DNA of 64,000 nt. Origin: an uncultured Clostridia bacterium (GTDB taxonomy: Bacteria; Bacillota; Clostridia; TANB77; CAG-508). The notes beneath the pieces are model-generated. The model had not been told where the DNA came from, ran no database searches, and saw only the letters and a program-made list of their open reading frames with translations. The stretch is taken from the NCBI GenBank assembly GCA_934149075.1, contig CAKPDR010000001.1, forward strand, positions 62,001 to 126,000. Reading direction: 5' to 3'. Made by a program: the position numbers and the translations under genes. Shown piece by piece: positions 43,941 through 54,094 of this stretch (its first letter is position 1; the number at the start of each line of letters is the position of its first letter).

Positions 43941-45260
43941 TCAAAAATCTTTTATTCTTTGCTTAAAATCACTGAAATCCACAAGTTTCCAAGACCAATT
44001 TTCATCTTTTTCCACACCTGGTACATTAATTCGTGCACTATCATCTAATCCTAATATATCTTGAACTGTTATAATTGCAATCTTAGCCTTACATTTTGCA
44101 CAATATTGCATAATACCTATATTAACATTTATATCATAACATTCATTTCTTCTTAGAAACTCTTTTAATCTTTCTTTATATTCATCATTTAAGGTATTAT
44201 ACCATCCATGTATAGTCTGACAATCATGATTTCCAGGAAATACAAGAACATTTTCCTGTTCATTGTCTTTATCGTAAAAATTATTCAAATCAATTGAATA
44301 TTGTAGTATTTTTTGTCTTGTAAATCCATAGTGTTCTCTTAATTTTATTGTTTCTTCTCTAATATCACCCAAGTCTTCAACTATAAGATTTTCAACTTTT
44401 ATATTTTCACCTTTAAATAACTCATCAAAAAAGGCATAACTTACACCATCAGTATAAAATCCTTCTTTCCCACTTTTTCCTATTGGTATTTCAAAAAACG
44501 AATCATATCCTCTAAAATAATCTACTCTAACTTTGTCAAATAATTTTAGATGGTATTTAAAACGATTGACTAAATATTTAAAATTATCTTTTTTCATGTT
44601 TTCTACATCATATACTGGACTATTCCATTTTTGCCCCTCACTGTTAAAGTAGTCTGGTGGTGTTCCTGCTTCAAATGTAAATTTTCCATTTTTCATTTTA
44701 AAACATTCCGGATGATACATTGTTTCTGCAGAATTAAATGTTGGATATACTGGCATATCTCCTATTATTTGAATATTTTTAGAATTTGCATATTTCTTTA
44801 GCTCCATCCACTGCTTATATAATATAAATTGCAAAAACATATAATATTCTTTGTTCTCACCTTTTATATTACTTATATATTGAGCATATTCATTAATTTC
44901 TTTATTTTTTATAAATTCCACATATTCTTTATTTATCACAAATTTACCAAATGCTTCTTTATAATATTTTTCTTTAAAATTATCATATACTACTCTATCT
45001 TTTACTTCTCTTTCTTCAGCTTTTTCTATTAATCCGCATTCTTTTAATTTGTCTAATGATATATAGTCTTCTTCTAATGCATAATAACTTAATGGCGAAT
45101 ATGGTAATCTATTACATACATTTATGGGCAGAATTTCCCAATACTTCATTCCATTTTCACTTAAAATATCTATAAATTCATATGCTTCATTTCCAAAATC
45201 ACCAATTCCATATTTACTTGGTAACGAAAATATTGGAAGTAAAATTCCTTTTTCTTTCAT
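43941..45260 (-). CDS. malQ: 4-alpha-glucanotransferase (amylomaltase), GH77
   Basis: The 439-residue enzyme is slightly shorter than typical MalQ (about 500) but keeps the GH77 active-site motifs: 'RVDYFRGYDSFFEIP' (nucleophile region), 'IVEDLGDIREET' (acid/base Glu region) and 'FPGNHDCQTIHGWY' (NHD motif). It transfers glucan chains in maltose and maltodextrin metabolism. The amylase at 59307-61142, elsewhere in this window, is a partner in glucan breakdown. Ordinary AT-rich codon use. Confidence 0.93.
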   Translation of the reverse strand: MKEKGILLPIFSLPSKYGIGDFGNEAYEFIDILSENGMKYWEILPINVCNRLPYSPLSYYALEEDYISLDKLKECGLIEKAEEREVKDRVVYDNFKEKYYKEAFGKFVINKEYVEFIKNKEINEYAQYISNIKGENKEYYMFLQFILYKQWMELKKYANSKNIQIIGDMPVYPTFNSAETMYHPECFKMKNGKFTFEAGTPPDYFNSEGQKWNSPVYDVENMKKDNFKYLVNRFKYHLKLFDKVRVDYFRGYDSFFEIPIGKSGKEGFYTDGVSYAFFDELFKGENIKVENLIVEDLGDIREETIKLREHYGFTRQKILQYSIDLNNFYDKDNEQENVLVFPGNHDCQTIHGWYNTLNDEYKERLKEFLRRNECYDINVNIGIMQYCAKCKAKIAIITVQDILGLDDSARINVPGVEKDENWSWKLVDFSDFKQRIKDF

Positions 45261-45420
45261 TTGTATCCCCCTTCTTCTTTTGCTTATATTTGTTTTCTAA
45301 AATTTTATCACAAACCCTTTTGTTTTTCTATATTATTTAATAATATTTTATGAAAAGAACAAAAAATGTATTTCTATATATGAGATTTGGAGGACTTACT
45401 TATAAATAGAACAGAGCTCT

Positions 45421-46414
45421 CTATTTAGAGAGCCCCATTATTCGGTATATCTTTAATTTAATCAAAATACAAACCAGCCAACCCCATATGGATCTTTAAA
45501 GTCCACATCGCTACCAATAGTCATTTTGCAATAGGGCACTTATAGCCATACTCTGCAAAACTTCCACTTGCAACGCAAACTTTACTATATGTCTCATCTT
45601 CCGCGAAAATTTTGCGAACATTTGCAAGACCACACTTACCTGCTACTTTTCTACAACCTGCGATTTCAAGCGTATCCTGTGCATATTTAGTATTGAAATA
45701 ATGACCAATTTCTGTAGAATCACAACATATGGCTTTCACAGCTTCATCCTGTTCCCAGCCCTCCATTTTCATATGCTCAATTAATGTCGCAAGGAATAAA
45801 ACATAATGATGTTTAGTTCCTAATTTTAAATTATTTTTTTTTGCCAACTGCTTGAGCTCGTTAAATGATAAGTCAGTTGTTGGACCACATCCTGCACTGA
45901 AAATTGGCTTTCCTTTATCATCGATTGTCATGTCGTAAACTGGTACTTCAAAGCTTTTTACTCCTGCACTGATAGCTTCGTTAAGCTTATCCAGAAATTC
46001 CTTTACTGCAGGCGCTAATAACCAACAGCTTTTAAACAGTTCCTTATAAATATAACTGTTAGACCCTTCTACATGAATCGTTTCAATTCCTTTGGTAAGA
46101 TGTGTTTCAGTAAAAATCCTTTCTTTCATAATTTTCCAAAAACACTCATCTACATCTTCAGGTGTTTCTAAATTTTTTTTCAAGATCTCTTTTACAGATT
46201 CCGTTACCTGCGATTTCATTGAAATGACGAGTTCTCCTTTTTCGTCTTCTCTGACGAAAAATTCCTTGCTATTGTGTATATGCTTTGTTTCTTCGTCTAT
46301 TGCACTATAAATCATTTGTGCAACTTTCTTGGCTTTTCTTCTTCCTAAATATTCACAAAGAATATCCCGGATTTTAGTTTCGTTCATAATAGTAGTTGTT
46401 GAATTTTTCATCAT
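45421..46414 (-). CDS. DSxEIGHY-family protein C, with apparent -1 shift near the C-terminus
   Basis: The open frame 45521-46414 encodes 297 residues with 'CCDSTEIGHYFNTKYAQDTL' and 'CRKVAGKCGLANVRKIFAED' in the second half. The last in-frame residues are YKCPIAK-stop. In the next frame after 'PIA' the sequence continues MTIGSDVDFKDPYGVGWFCI, which aligns with the end of gene A ('QFGVGIIEL'). A run of four A residues here could be a one-base deletion. The extended stop at 45421 overlaps a hairpin. It uses CGG as Arg once. A TTGCAA-N17-TATACT promoter precedes it. Confidence 0.55.
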
Positions 46415-46511
46415 GTTTTCCTCCTAATTAATTTGATAACCGATTTTTTATATTTTTGCTACTTTTGTAGTATATCACATTATGTTAAGTTTTGCAATGA
46501 TATTGTAGCTT

Positions 46512-47729
46512 TTATTTAAAATATTTTATCGTAAAAATTGTTCCTTTATTTACTTCAGACTCAACACTCACATATCCATTATTACTTTCAATTATAGATT
46601 TAGCAAGAGCTAAGCCAATTCCAACGCTTTCACTTGAAGAATTTTTACCTTTATAAAATCTCTCAAAAATATGAGGCAAATCCTCTTTCTCTATTCCTAC
46701 TCCATAATCTTTTATTTCTATTTTTGAATATAACTTATTTTCTTCATATGATATATCTATTTTAGAATTATCTTTTGAATGTTCTACACAATTTTTTAAA
46801 ATATTAGTTATAGCTTCTACCTGCCATTTAAAATCACAATTTATCTTAATATATTGCTCTGCTTTTGGTACTATTTCAACATTTTTCAAATCACACAATA
46901 CTGAAACATTTTTTATACTCTCTTTTACTATATCTTGCAAGCTTATTTCTTTATTAATAAATTTTACTGAATTTGCATCTAATTTAGATAATTTCAATAT
47001 TGAATTTACTAAAAAATTAACATTTATAATTTCTCTTTTTATATCTTTAACAAATTCTATTCTGGTTTCTTTGTCCATTTCTGGATTTTCTAAGATATTA
47101 TCTATCATTATTGTTATTGAAGTTAAAGGCGTTTTTAATTGATGTGATATATCTGATAAAGAATCTTTTAAATTTACTTTGTCTTGTACAGAATTTTCTG
47201 CAGTTTCTTTTAACATTATTGTTGTTTTATAAACTTCATTTTTTAATATTGATAACTCATCTTCAGTGTTATCCTCTATATCTAATTTATAGTTTTTATT
47301 ATTTATCTCTTCAATATATCTTGTAATTTCTTTTAGTTTCTCGTCTTTTGAATTATTATATTTCATAAATATGATTAAAATTACTAATGATAATATTATC
47401 AAAATTGTTGTATTTAATATTAAAAATATTTTAAAATAATTATCATTTTCTATTAATATTGCATCATCTTGTAAGTTAATTCCATAATTTTTAAATAGAT
47501 TAGTATCTATATTTTCTTTGCTATTTATTATTTGCATTATTTCGTTATTATCTAAATCTGGATATTTTTCTTTTACTTCTGATACAATTTGTGCAATTTT
47601 ATTATTAAAATTATTTGTATATTTTTTATATTGATAATATTGAAACACTCCAAATACTATTAAAATTAATATTATTGCAATAAAACTTTTTATTAATGCT
47701 CTTTTTAATTCAATTTTATTTTTCATCAA
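46512..47729 (-). CDS. Sensor histidine kinase, two-transmembrane
   Basis: The 405-residue membrane kinase has two transmembrane helices (residues about 10-35 and 100-120), a HAMP-like linker, the phospho-acceptor box 'DISHQLKTPLTSITIMIDNI', the N box 'LKNCVEHSKDNSKI' and G boxes 'IKDYGVGIEKEDLPHIFERF' and 'GIGLALAKSIIE'. It phosphorylates the OmpR-type regulator encoded just upstream, whose 3' end it overlaps by 14 bases. An ADP-ribosyltransferase-like gene and an ABC exporter are the next genes upstream. Confidence 0.95.
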   Translation of the reverse strand: MMKNKIELKRALIKSFIAIILILIVFGVFQYYQYKKYTNNFNNKIAQIVSEVKEKYPDLDNNEIMQIINSKENIDTNLFKNYGINLQDDAILIENDNYFKIFLILNTTILIILSLVILIIFMKYNNSKDEKLKEITRYIEEINNKNYKLDIEDNTEDELSILKNEVYKTTIMLKETAENSVQDKVNLKDSLSDISHQLKTPLTSITIMIDNILENPEMDKETRIEFVKDIKREIINVNFLVNSILKLSKLDANSVKFINKEISLQDIVKESIKNVSVLCDLKNVEIVPKAEQYIKINCDFKWQVEAITNILKNCVEHSKDNSKIDISYEENKLYSKIEIKDYGVGIEKEDLPHIFERFYKGKNSSSESVGIGLALAKSIIESNNGYVSVESEVNKGTIFTIKYFK

Positions 47730-48369
47730 TTCTATACCCTATTCCTTTAATTGTAATTATTATATCTGTTACAAGTTTTTCTCTTATTCTTTTTAAATAC
47801 ACTGTTACAGTATTGTCATTTACATCATTTCCAGTCCATTCCCATATTTTTTCTATAATATAATTTCTTGTAACTACTTTATTTAAATTCATAAATAATA
47901 AATTTAATATTTTCAATTCTAAACTTGTTAAATTAATTTCTTTTCCATCTCTATATACTACCATTTTATCTATATCAAATTCGATATCTTTTACTTTTAT
48001 TATCGAATTCTTTTTATTTCTAAGAAGTATTTTATTAATCCTTGCTACTAATTCTCTTATTGAAAATGGTTTTGTGATGTAATCCTCTGCTCCCACTTCT
48101 AAGCCTTTTACTATATCATCTTCATCATCTTTTGCTGTTAAAAATATTGTTGGTATATTTTTATCTTTTATATTTTTTTCATATAAATTGAATCCATTTC
48201 CATCTGGAAGAGATATATCAAGAATTACTAATTTAGGCTTTTCATTTTGTAAAAATATTATTGTTTCTTTTGCATTTGTTTTGTGTATTACTTTAAATTT
48301 TTCTTGTTCTAAAGAATAAATTATCCCTTTTGCAAGAATTTCATTATCTTCCACTAATAAAATTTCCAT
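47716..48369 (-). CDS. OmpR/PhoB-family response regulator
   Basis: The 217-residue protein has an N-terminal receiver with the phospho-acceptor Asp in 'PKLVILDISLPDGNGFNLYE' and 'TIFLTAKDDEDDIVKGLEVG', and a C-terminal winged helix, 'INLTSLELKILNLLFMNLNK' followed by 'VTVYLKRIREKL'. It binds promoter DNA after phosphorylation. The ATG is immediately after the stop of the ADP-ribosyltransferase-like gene (48370), so the three genes form one operon. Confidence 0.96.
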   Translation of the reverse strand: MEILLVEDNEILAKGIIYSLEQEKFKVIHKTNAKETIIFLQNEKPKLVILDISLPDGNGFNLYEKNIKDKNIPTIFLTAKDDEDDIVKGLEVGAEDYITKPFSIRELVARINKILLRNKKNSIIKVKDIEFDIDKMVVYRDGKEINLTSLELKILNLLFMNLNKVVTRNYIIEKIWEWTGNDVNDNTVTVYLKRIREKLVTDIIITIKGIGYRIDEK

Positions 48370-49746
48370 CTACTCATCTATCCTTTCTTCATGCATTTCT
48401 TGCATTGGTGAATGTTTTTGTTGATTTTCTTGTTCTCTAAATCTTTTTGCTAGTTCATCAGTTTCTCTTTGAATTCTTATTTTTTCATTTGGCTCTAATT
48501 CCCATGATTTTTTTTCATAAACTTTTTGTTCTACTGTTTCTATTGTTTTATCATATTGAGATTGTTCTTGTTTCTTATTTAAATTTTGTTTCGAAAATCT
48601 CAGTCTCATTTTGTTAAAAAATGCTGAAAGTCTATTTTGTCTTGCTGGTAAATTATTTTCATTATTTGTAGTTTGAATTATTCTATCATATTGTTTTTTA
48701 CTATATTGTTCTCTGTCAAATTCCTGTTTTTTATCTACACCTTTATAACATTCTCTTTCTTTACTTAATAATAAACCCTTTAAAACTGTCTTTGTTTTTC
48801 CATTTTCGTCCACAGCACCTTTTTGAGCATCAATAACATAAATATCATTAGGATTTAATAAAATTTCTTGTTCTGTATTATCATAATCAGATAATAGTGT
48901 CATATATAAGCCTTTAGTTCCTTTAGGTGCATAAATTTCCATAACTGTATCGTAATCATCATATTTTGCAAATGATGAATTATATATTGGAGATGTACTA
49001 GTATAACCTTTATTATTCATACTTTTTCCAATATAATCTTCTGGATTAATCTTCCCATTTGTTTTTATTGCCCTATATAATTTCATTGATTGTGGCAATC
49101 TTGATTTTGATAATCCATCATCTAAACTTACTAATGTACTATCAATATGTTCCAAAGAATCCATACTTTTAACTGCCGTACAAATAGATGGATAGCAATT
49201 ACGAGGCATATTCGTTTCTTGCCTATATTGATTTACTATTTCGTAGTTTTCATATAATGGTTTATTAAAATTTAATCTACATATATAATCTTTTAAATTT
49301 AAAATCTGTTCTTGCGAAAGACCTCTAGTTTGTAATTTACTAATCATATCAGACGCTATTTTATTTTGAAGCTGACCTCTATCTGCCAAACCTCTCTTCA
49401 TTGATAGAATCATATTACTATCATTACTATACTGATTTATAGCCTTTGCATTATCTATCGTTAGATTACATTTCTCTAATTCTTGCATAAAGTCATTAAT
49501 TTCTTTTAGCTTAATTCCTTTTTGTTGTAGTTCATCAATAGAATATCCATCTGCTAATCCTCTTAGTATATCTTGATAGTTTCCATCAGAACTAAAAGTT
49601 TGTGTCAAATCAATATCATTCTGAAAAGATAAATATTCTCCATTTAGTATTTCATTAATTTCTGATTCTGTTAATCCTTGTTTTTGCAACATATTTGATA
49701 TTCGTTGTGCTTGAAAATCAGGCATTTTAATTTGTTCTTTTAACAT
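48370..49746 (-). CDS. ADP-ribosyltransferase-like protein (R-STS-ExE type)
   Basis: The 458-residue protein lacks a signal peptide. Residues 210-310 fit the ADPrib_exo_Tox/ART fold: Arg225 in 'MKLYRAIK', the STS-like block 'GYTSTS' (247-252) and the catalytic 'EQEILL' with Glu292 and Glu294 (ExE, typical of arginine-modifying enzymes). The N-terminal 200 residues are helical repeats with the pattern 'GLS/T-x4-I' (UBA-like 'GLADGYSIDELQQKG'), likely for target binding. The C-terminal third is basic and disordered. It would ADP-ribosylate a protein, but the target is unknown. It abuts the response regulator gene. Confidence 0.75.
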   Translation of the reverse strand: MLKEQIKMPDFQAQRISNMLQKQGLTESEINEILNGEYLSFQNDIDLTQTFSSDGNYQDILRGLADGYSIDELQQKGIKLKEINDFMQELEKCNLTIDNAKAINQYSNDSNMILSMKRGLADRGQLQNKIASDMISKLQTRGLSQEQILNLKDYICRLNFNKPLYENYEIVNQYRQETNMPRNCYPSICTAVKSMDSLEHIDSTLVSLDDGLSKSRLPQSMKLYRAIKTNGKINPEDYIGKSMNNKGYTSTSPIYNSSFAKYDDYDTVMEIYAPKGTKGLYMTLLSDYDNTEQEILLNPNDIYVIDAQKGAVDENGKTKTVLKGLLLSKERECYKGVDKKQEFDREQYSKKQYDRIIQTTNNENNLPARQNRLSAFFNKMRLRFSKQNLNKKQEQSQYDKTIETVEQKVYEKKSWELEPNEKIRIQRETDELAKRFREQENQQKHSPMQEMHEERIDE

Positions 49747-49932
49747 ATATTACTTCCTTTTACTTTGATATTTTTGTTCTTTAGAATTAATCTTTTATTT
49801 TAACCTAAATTAATTATTTCATTTAGTTATTCAATTTTATTCTAGCATAGAATGTAAAAAATCACAACAAGCCAAATTGTATTTTGGTTCTGTTTTGCCT
49901 CAAAATGAGAACTTTAATATAATAAATTAAAT

Positions 49933-49960
49933 GAAGGGACTTTTATAGTCCCTTTTTTAA
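49933..49960. terminator. Hairpin after the ABC permease
   Basis: Stem GGGACTTTTA/TAAAAGTCCC-like (GGGACT...AGTCCC) with a plus-strand T-run; weaker on the minus strand, where the permease mRNA ends and the ART gene begins about 200 bases later. Confidence 0.55.
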
Positions 49961-52569
49961 ATATTTTCATTTCTTATTGTTTCTATTATATTTTGCTTAT
50001 TTATTTTTGCAATTGAATATCTCATTATTATAAATACTAATATAAATACAGCAATAATTGAAATTAAAATAGGTTTTATAGGTATATACATATTACCTTC
50101 AAATTCTGTTGAAAATGCTTTATATAATGCAAACGTTCCAATCATTCCAAGAGCAATTCCGTATATTAGTGCTTTTGTTGAATAAAATATTGTTTCTAAA
50201 TTGATCATTCTATTAAATTCTCTTTTAGTCATACCAATACTCTTTAGCATTGCAAATTCTTTTTGTCTTAATTCCATATTAGATGTAATTGTATTAAATA
50301 TGTTTGTTACTCCAATTAACGTAATAACAGTTATAAATCCATATAAGAATATTTTAATTATTAAAACCATTGATCTTTCTTCTTTTACTTGTTCTGATAT
50401 ATTAAAATATCCGCTATCAATATTGATTGATTTTAATTCATCTACAAATCCATCTGGATTACTAGATTGTATTGATATGTACCTTAATTTAAAATTCATG
50501 TCTTTGAAATAATCTAAATTAACAATAAAATACCCTCCATCATAATATGATTTTTCAATTCCATAAGGTCTTGTATCAGTTATAGCACCAACTTTAAAAC
50601 TTGTTTCTTTATTATCTAATTTTCCTGTAATTATATCTCCTACTGAATATTTATAAATTCTTTGAGTTATTCCCTTTCCTGATTTTTCATAATATAAATA
50701 ATCATCACATAAGACCCCATTATCTTTTAATTTTTCAGCATTTGCTCCGATCTTTTTTATATATTTATTCCAAGAATTATTATCTAAAGCTAAGATTTGT
50801 AATTTTGATACTTTTCCTTCTCCTGTTGGAACATATTCTTTTTGTTGTTCATCATAATATTCATCTTCTTCCAATTTGATTCCAGCACCACTATTTATTT
50901 TGCTTAAATCCTTAATTTTTAAACATTGTTCTGTTTCATATAGCCAATAAGATTCATCTATATATCTTAATTTTGAGATTTTATCTATTTCATCTTGTGT
51001 TCTTCCATCACAAATTATTTTTATATTATAATCATAGTCTTTATAATAATTACCTGTAACATCAAACATATTTGCAATAAAACTGCTCATGGCTATAAAT
51101 ACAAATATACTTACGGCTAGTGATACTACAGTTGTTCTATATTTTTTCTTACTTCTTTTTAAGTTTTTATATGCCAAAACTCCGCCAGTTCCAAATACTT
51201 TAGAAATCAAAAATGGTACTTTTAACTTTTTAGCTTTTAATTTTACTTCATTTGGATTTTTTAATAAATCTATTGGACTTACTTTGCTTGCTTTCTTTGC
51301 TGATGATAATGCTGATAAATATATAGTAATTATTCCAAGTATAGCAGATAATATTATAGGATATATTGATACTTTAAGCATAATTCCATCAACATTCCCA
51401 AACAAACTATCTCCTGCAATCAAATTTACAATTTTTATTAGAATAATTACTGCTAATATACCTGATAATATTCCTAAAGGTATTCCTATCAATCCTAATA
51501 TTAATGTTTCTGAAATCACATTTCTTTTTATTTGTTTTCTTGTTGTTCCTACGCTTGCAAGCATCCCATACATTTTCATTTTTTCTGTAATTGCTATTGC
51601 AAATGAATTTCTTATGCAAAATATACTTGTAAGCATAATTATAAATATTACAACACCAACAACTTGATATAACATTATAATTGTATCATCACTAATTGCT
51701 AAAACTTCCCATCTTAAAAGATCTTCATTTACATCAAATTTTTCATAATTTAATTTTGGTGCAGAATTCTGTGTAGTGCTTGTATTTTCTGTGTCATCCG
51801 TAATTTCAGTATCTTTAACTAAATCATTATAATTAGAAGCCCCTAAAATATTAGCTATTGATGTTTTATATTCTTTTGGATTTTTTAAAGATATAAATGC
51901 GTCTTCTGTTCCATCTTTTATATTAGTAGAAATTATTGTATACCCTGGATTTCCATAGGTTTCAAAAGAATAATTTGGTCTTTCAATAATTCCTGTTATA
52001 GTAAATTCATATTTTTTAGTATCAGTTAATTGTTCATCAGCTTGATTATAAGGATTACTAGTATCTAATGTGTATCCATCTAAAGTCTTTCTTGTACCAA
52101 TATCAATTTTTATTTTATCTCCAACTTTGTAATTTACTTTTCCATTAGTAGCAATATGCCTACTAATAACAATTTCATTATTGTTGTTTGGAAATCTTCC
52201 TTCTGTCAACTTAAATTTTAGTTCATCAAATATTTTGTTATCCATTGAATATAGCTTTAGATAAGGCTTATCCTCATTTTTTCCATTCTCTAATTTTCCA
52301 TATCCAACCTCTTTAATAGTAAAAATATCCTCAATATCTCTATTATTTTTTAGTGTTCTTATATTTTCATCAGTAACATCATAAAGTTTCAAATGATAAT
52401 ATCCTGTTCTATTTATATCATCTTGCACCAATGTATGTTGAAAGCTTGTAGCCATAGTCGCAACAGCACAAATCAAAGCAGTTGATAATATTATTCCTAT
52501 AATAGTACTAATAGTTCTTTTCTTATTTAATTTTAAGTTTCTAATAGATATCTTGTTAAGAATATTCAT
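49957..52569 (-). CDS. FtsX-type ABC transporter permease
   Basis: The 870-residue protein has an N-terminal helix (residues 18-40), a large extracellular domain (about 45-285), three helices around 290-425 (FtsX domain 1), a second extracellular domain (about 500-730) and three helices near 740-860 (FtsX domain 2). This is the BceB/MacB-like duplicated layout used for antimicrobial-peptide or lipid export and sensing. It has two stops of contact with the ATPase gene only 2 bases upstream. An ART-like protein and two-component system follow downstream. Confidence 0.9.
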   Translation of the reverse strand: MNILNKISIRNLKLNKKRTISTIIGIILSTALICAVATMATSFQHTLVQDDINRTGYYHLKLYDVTDENIRTLKNNRDIEDIFTIKEVGYGKLENGKNEDKPYLKLYSMDNKIFDELKFKLTEGRFPNNNNEIVISRHIATNGKVNYKVGDKIKIDIGTRKTLDGYTLDTSNPYNQADEQLTDTKKYEFTITGIIERPNYSFETYGNPGYTIISTNIKDGTEDAFISLKNPKEYKTSIANILGASNYNDLVKDTEITDDTENTSTTQNSAPKLNYEKFDVNEDLLRWEVLAISDDTIIMLYQVVGVVIFIIMLTSIFCIRNSFAIAITEKMKMYGMLASVGTTRKQIKRNVISETLILGLIGIPLGILSGILAVIILIKIVNLIAGDSLFGNVDGIMLKVSIYPIILSAILGIITIYLSALSSAKKASKVSPIDLLKNPNEVKLKAKKLKVPFLISKVFGTGGVLAYKNLKRSKKKYRTTVVSLAVSIFVFIAMSSFIANMFDVTGNYYKDYDYNIKIICDGRTQDEIDKISKLRYIDESYWLYETEQCLKIKDLSKINSGAGIKLEEDEYYDEQQKEYVPTGEGKVSKLQILALDNNSWNKYIKKIGANAEKLKDNGVLCDDYLYYEKSGKGITQRIYKYSVGDIITGKLDNKETSFKVGAITDTRPYGIEKSYYDGGYFIVNLDYFKDMNFKLRYISIQSSNPDGFVDELKSINIDSGYFNISEQVKEERSMVLIIKIFLYGFITVITLIGVTNIFNTITSNMELRQKEFAMLKSIGMTKREFNRMINLETIFYSTKALIYGIALGMIGTFALYKAFSTEFEGNMYIPIKPILISIIAVFILVFIIMRYSIAKINKQNIIETIRNENI

Positions 52570-52571
52570 TT

Positions 52572-53244
52572 CTACACCTCCTTAACAATTTTTCCATCTT
52601 CAATTTTAATAATTCTATCTGCTATTTTAGCAATTTCCATATTATGTGTAATCATAATTATTGTTTGTTTATAATCTCTATTAGACCTTTTTAATAATTC
52701 AACAATTTCGTCACTTGATTTTGAATCCAAATTTCCTGTTGGTTCATCTGCTAAGATAATTGCAGGATTAGTTATCATAGCCCTGCCTATAGAAGTTCTT
52801 TGTTGTTGCCCACCTGATAATTCATTTGGTAAATGATTTCTTCTATTTTCTAATCCTAAAACTTTAATTAATTCATCTAATTTATTTTGATTAACATCTC
52901 TATTATCTAAATTTAATGGTAAGGTAATATTTTCTTCAACATTTAATATAGGAATTAAATTATAAAATTGATAAATCAATCCAACTTGCCTTCTTCTAAA
53001 AATTGCAAGTTCATCATCATTGAATTTGTATATATCTTTTCCATCAATAAAAACTTTTCCACTTGTTGGTCTATCAACTCCACCAATTAAATGTAAAAGT
53101 GTAGACTTTCCACTTCCGTGATGCTCCAACAATTGCTACAAATTCTCCTTTATTTACTGTAAATGATACATTATCTAGTGCTGTTACTTTTGTAATTCCT
53201 TCTCCATAAACCTTGCTTAAGTTTTCAACTCTTAATATTTCCAT
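52572..53244 (-). CDS. ABC transporter ATPase (MacB/LolD type), with +1 frameshift
   Basis: From ATG 53244 the protein reads 'MEILRVENLSKVYGEGITKV' to 'FVAIVGAS', then meets CGG at 53116-53118. Skipping the C restores GSGKSTLLHLIGGVDRPTSG (Walker A GxxGxGKST). The downstream frame is complete, with 'LSGGQQQRTSIGRAMI' (ABC signature), 'ADEPTGNLDS' (Walker B) and 'TMIMITHN' (H loop), ending at 52572. The total would be about 224 residues, normal size. The shift falls in the P-loop itself, so without correction the protein is null. It is paired with the FtsX permease. Confidence 0.88.
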
Positions 53245-53344
53245 AATTAATTTTTTCCTTCCTTTTTATATTTGTTAATTAGATTGTATCATGACTAAAG
53301 TGACAAGTAAGTGACTATTTTAAATTTTATCAATTTACAAATAG

Positions 53345-53507
53345 TTACCAGTAGGGACACCCATAAATGGTAAATTTTTTTACCACTAGGGACACCCTTT
53401 GTAATATTGGGGTTAACATCTTTTTTATAATGGTGTCCCTTCTGGTAATTTTTTTTACCAAAAATGAGTGTCCCCACTGGTAAAAATTCTTACCAACGGG
53501 GACACCC
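53345..53507. repeat. Cluster of five GGGACACCC motifs
   Basis: The motif TTACCAxxAGGGACACCC occurs at 53345-53362 (+), 53380-53397 (+) and 53490-53507 (+), and inverted at 53432-53448 and 53466-53483. Neighbouring copies are joined by AT-rich GGTAAA...TTTACC hairpins. It has REP/BIME-like structure, with no coding sense. Confidence 0.75.
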
Positions 53508-53511
53508 TTTC

Positions 53512-54027
53512 CTATTCCTTATTTAAAAATTTCATTTCAACATATAATTTATCTGCAACAGATTGAACAACATTTTTTAAAAGATATTGTTCTTCTGTCA
53601 TTTTCTCAACTTTTGGAAACTGTTTTCTTGAAAATGCGTTTTTTACTGATATTTCAAAATTTGCACAAAATCTGTTATATGCTTTACTTAGCTCAAAATA
53701 TTGTATTGTTAATGATATTAATTTTCCTATATCACTTATACTATATACCTGTTTCAATATACATATTACCATTAAATATGCAATATGTGACCTGCTATAT
53801 TTCTTTTTTTCAGGTGCTGGCATTATTCCTTGTTTTACATAGTTATTTATCATCGTTTTGGTTATTATTTTGTCTTCTTTATTTGTTGAATATTGTGATA
53901 AATATTTTTCTAAATAATTTACTACTTGATCTAAGTATAAATCAATTTCAGGCAATTCATTCCATCTTGGTATATGTATTTTCATTATTATTTCTTCTAT
54001 ATCTATATTTATATTATTTTCCTGCAT
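53512..54027 (-). CDS. DUF1836 protein
   Basis: The 171-residue protein matches DUF1836 proteins: 'IHIPRWNELPEIDLYLDQVV', 'ITKTMINNYVKQGIMPAPEK' (helix-turn-helix-like, as in MerR N-terminal helices) and 'YSRSHIAYLMVICILKQVYS'. It probably binds DNA or protein, although no member is well characterised. GGAGACGG precedes the ATG. It lies between the metal ATPase and the GGGACACCC repeat cluster. It is not linked to the ABC transporter by spacing. Confidence 0.85.
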   Translation of the reverse strand: MQENNINIDIEEIIMKIHIPRWNELPEIDLYLDQVVNYLEKYLSQYSTNKEDKIITKTMINNYVKQGIMPAPEKKKYSRSHIAYLMVICILKQVYSISDIGKLISLTIQYFELSKAYNRFCANFEISVKNAFSRKQFPKVEKMTEEQYLLKNVVQSVADKLYVEMKFLNKE

Positions 54028-54094
54028 CTTTTCCGTCTCCTTTATATTTATGTTACTATTTTAGCAGAAACTTTTTAAATTATCAACCATTTAA

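Noticed and set aside
51089..51667. 192-codon plus-strand frame inside the ABC permease
   Set aside because: Lies entirely antisense to a well-supported membrane protein, with no ribosome binding site.
53345..53507. CRISPR-like array
   Set aside because: The repeats occur in both orientations at irregular spacing, have no unique spacers of uniform length, and no cas genes are nearby.
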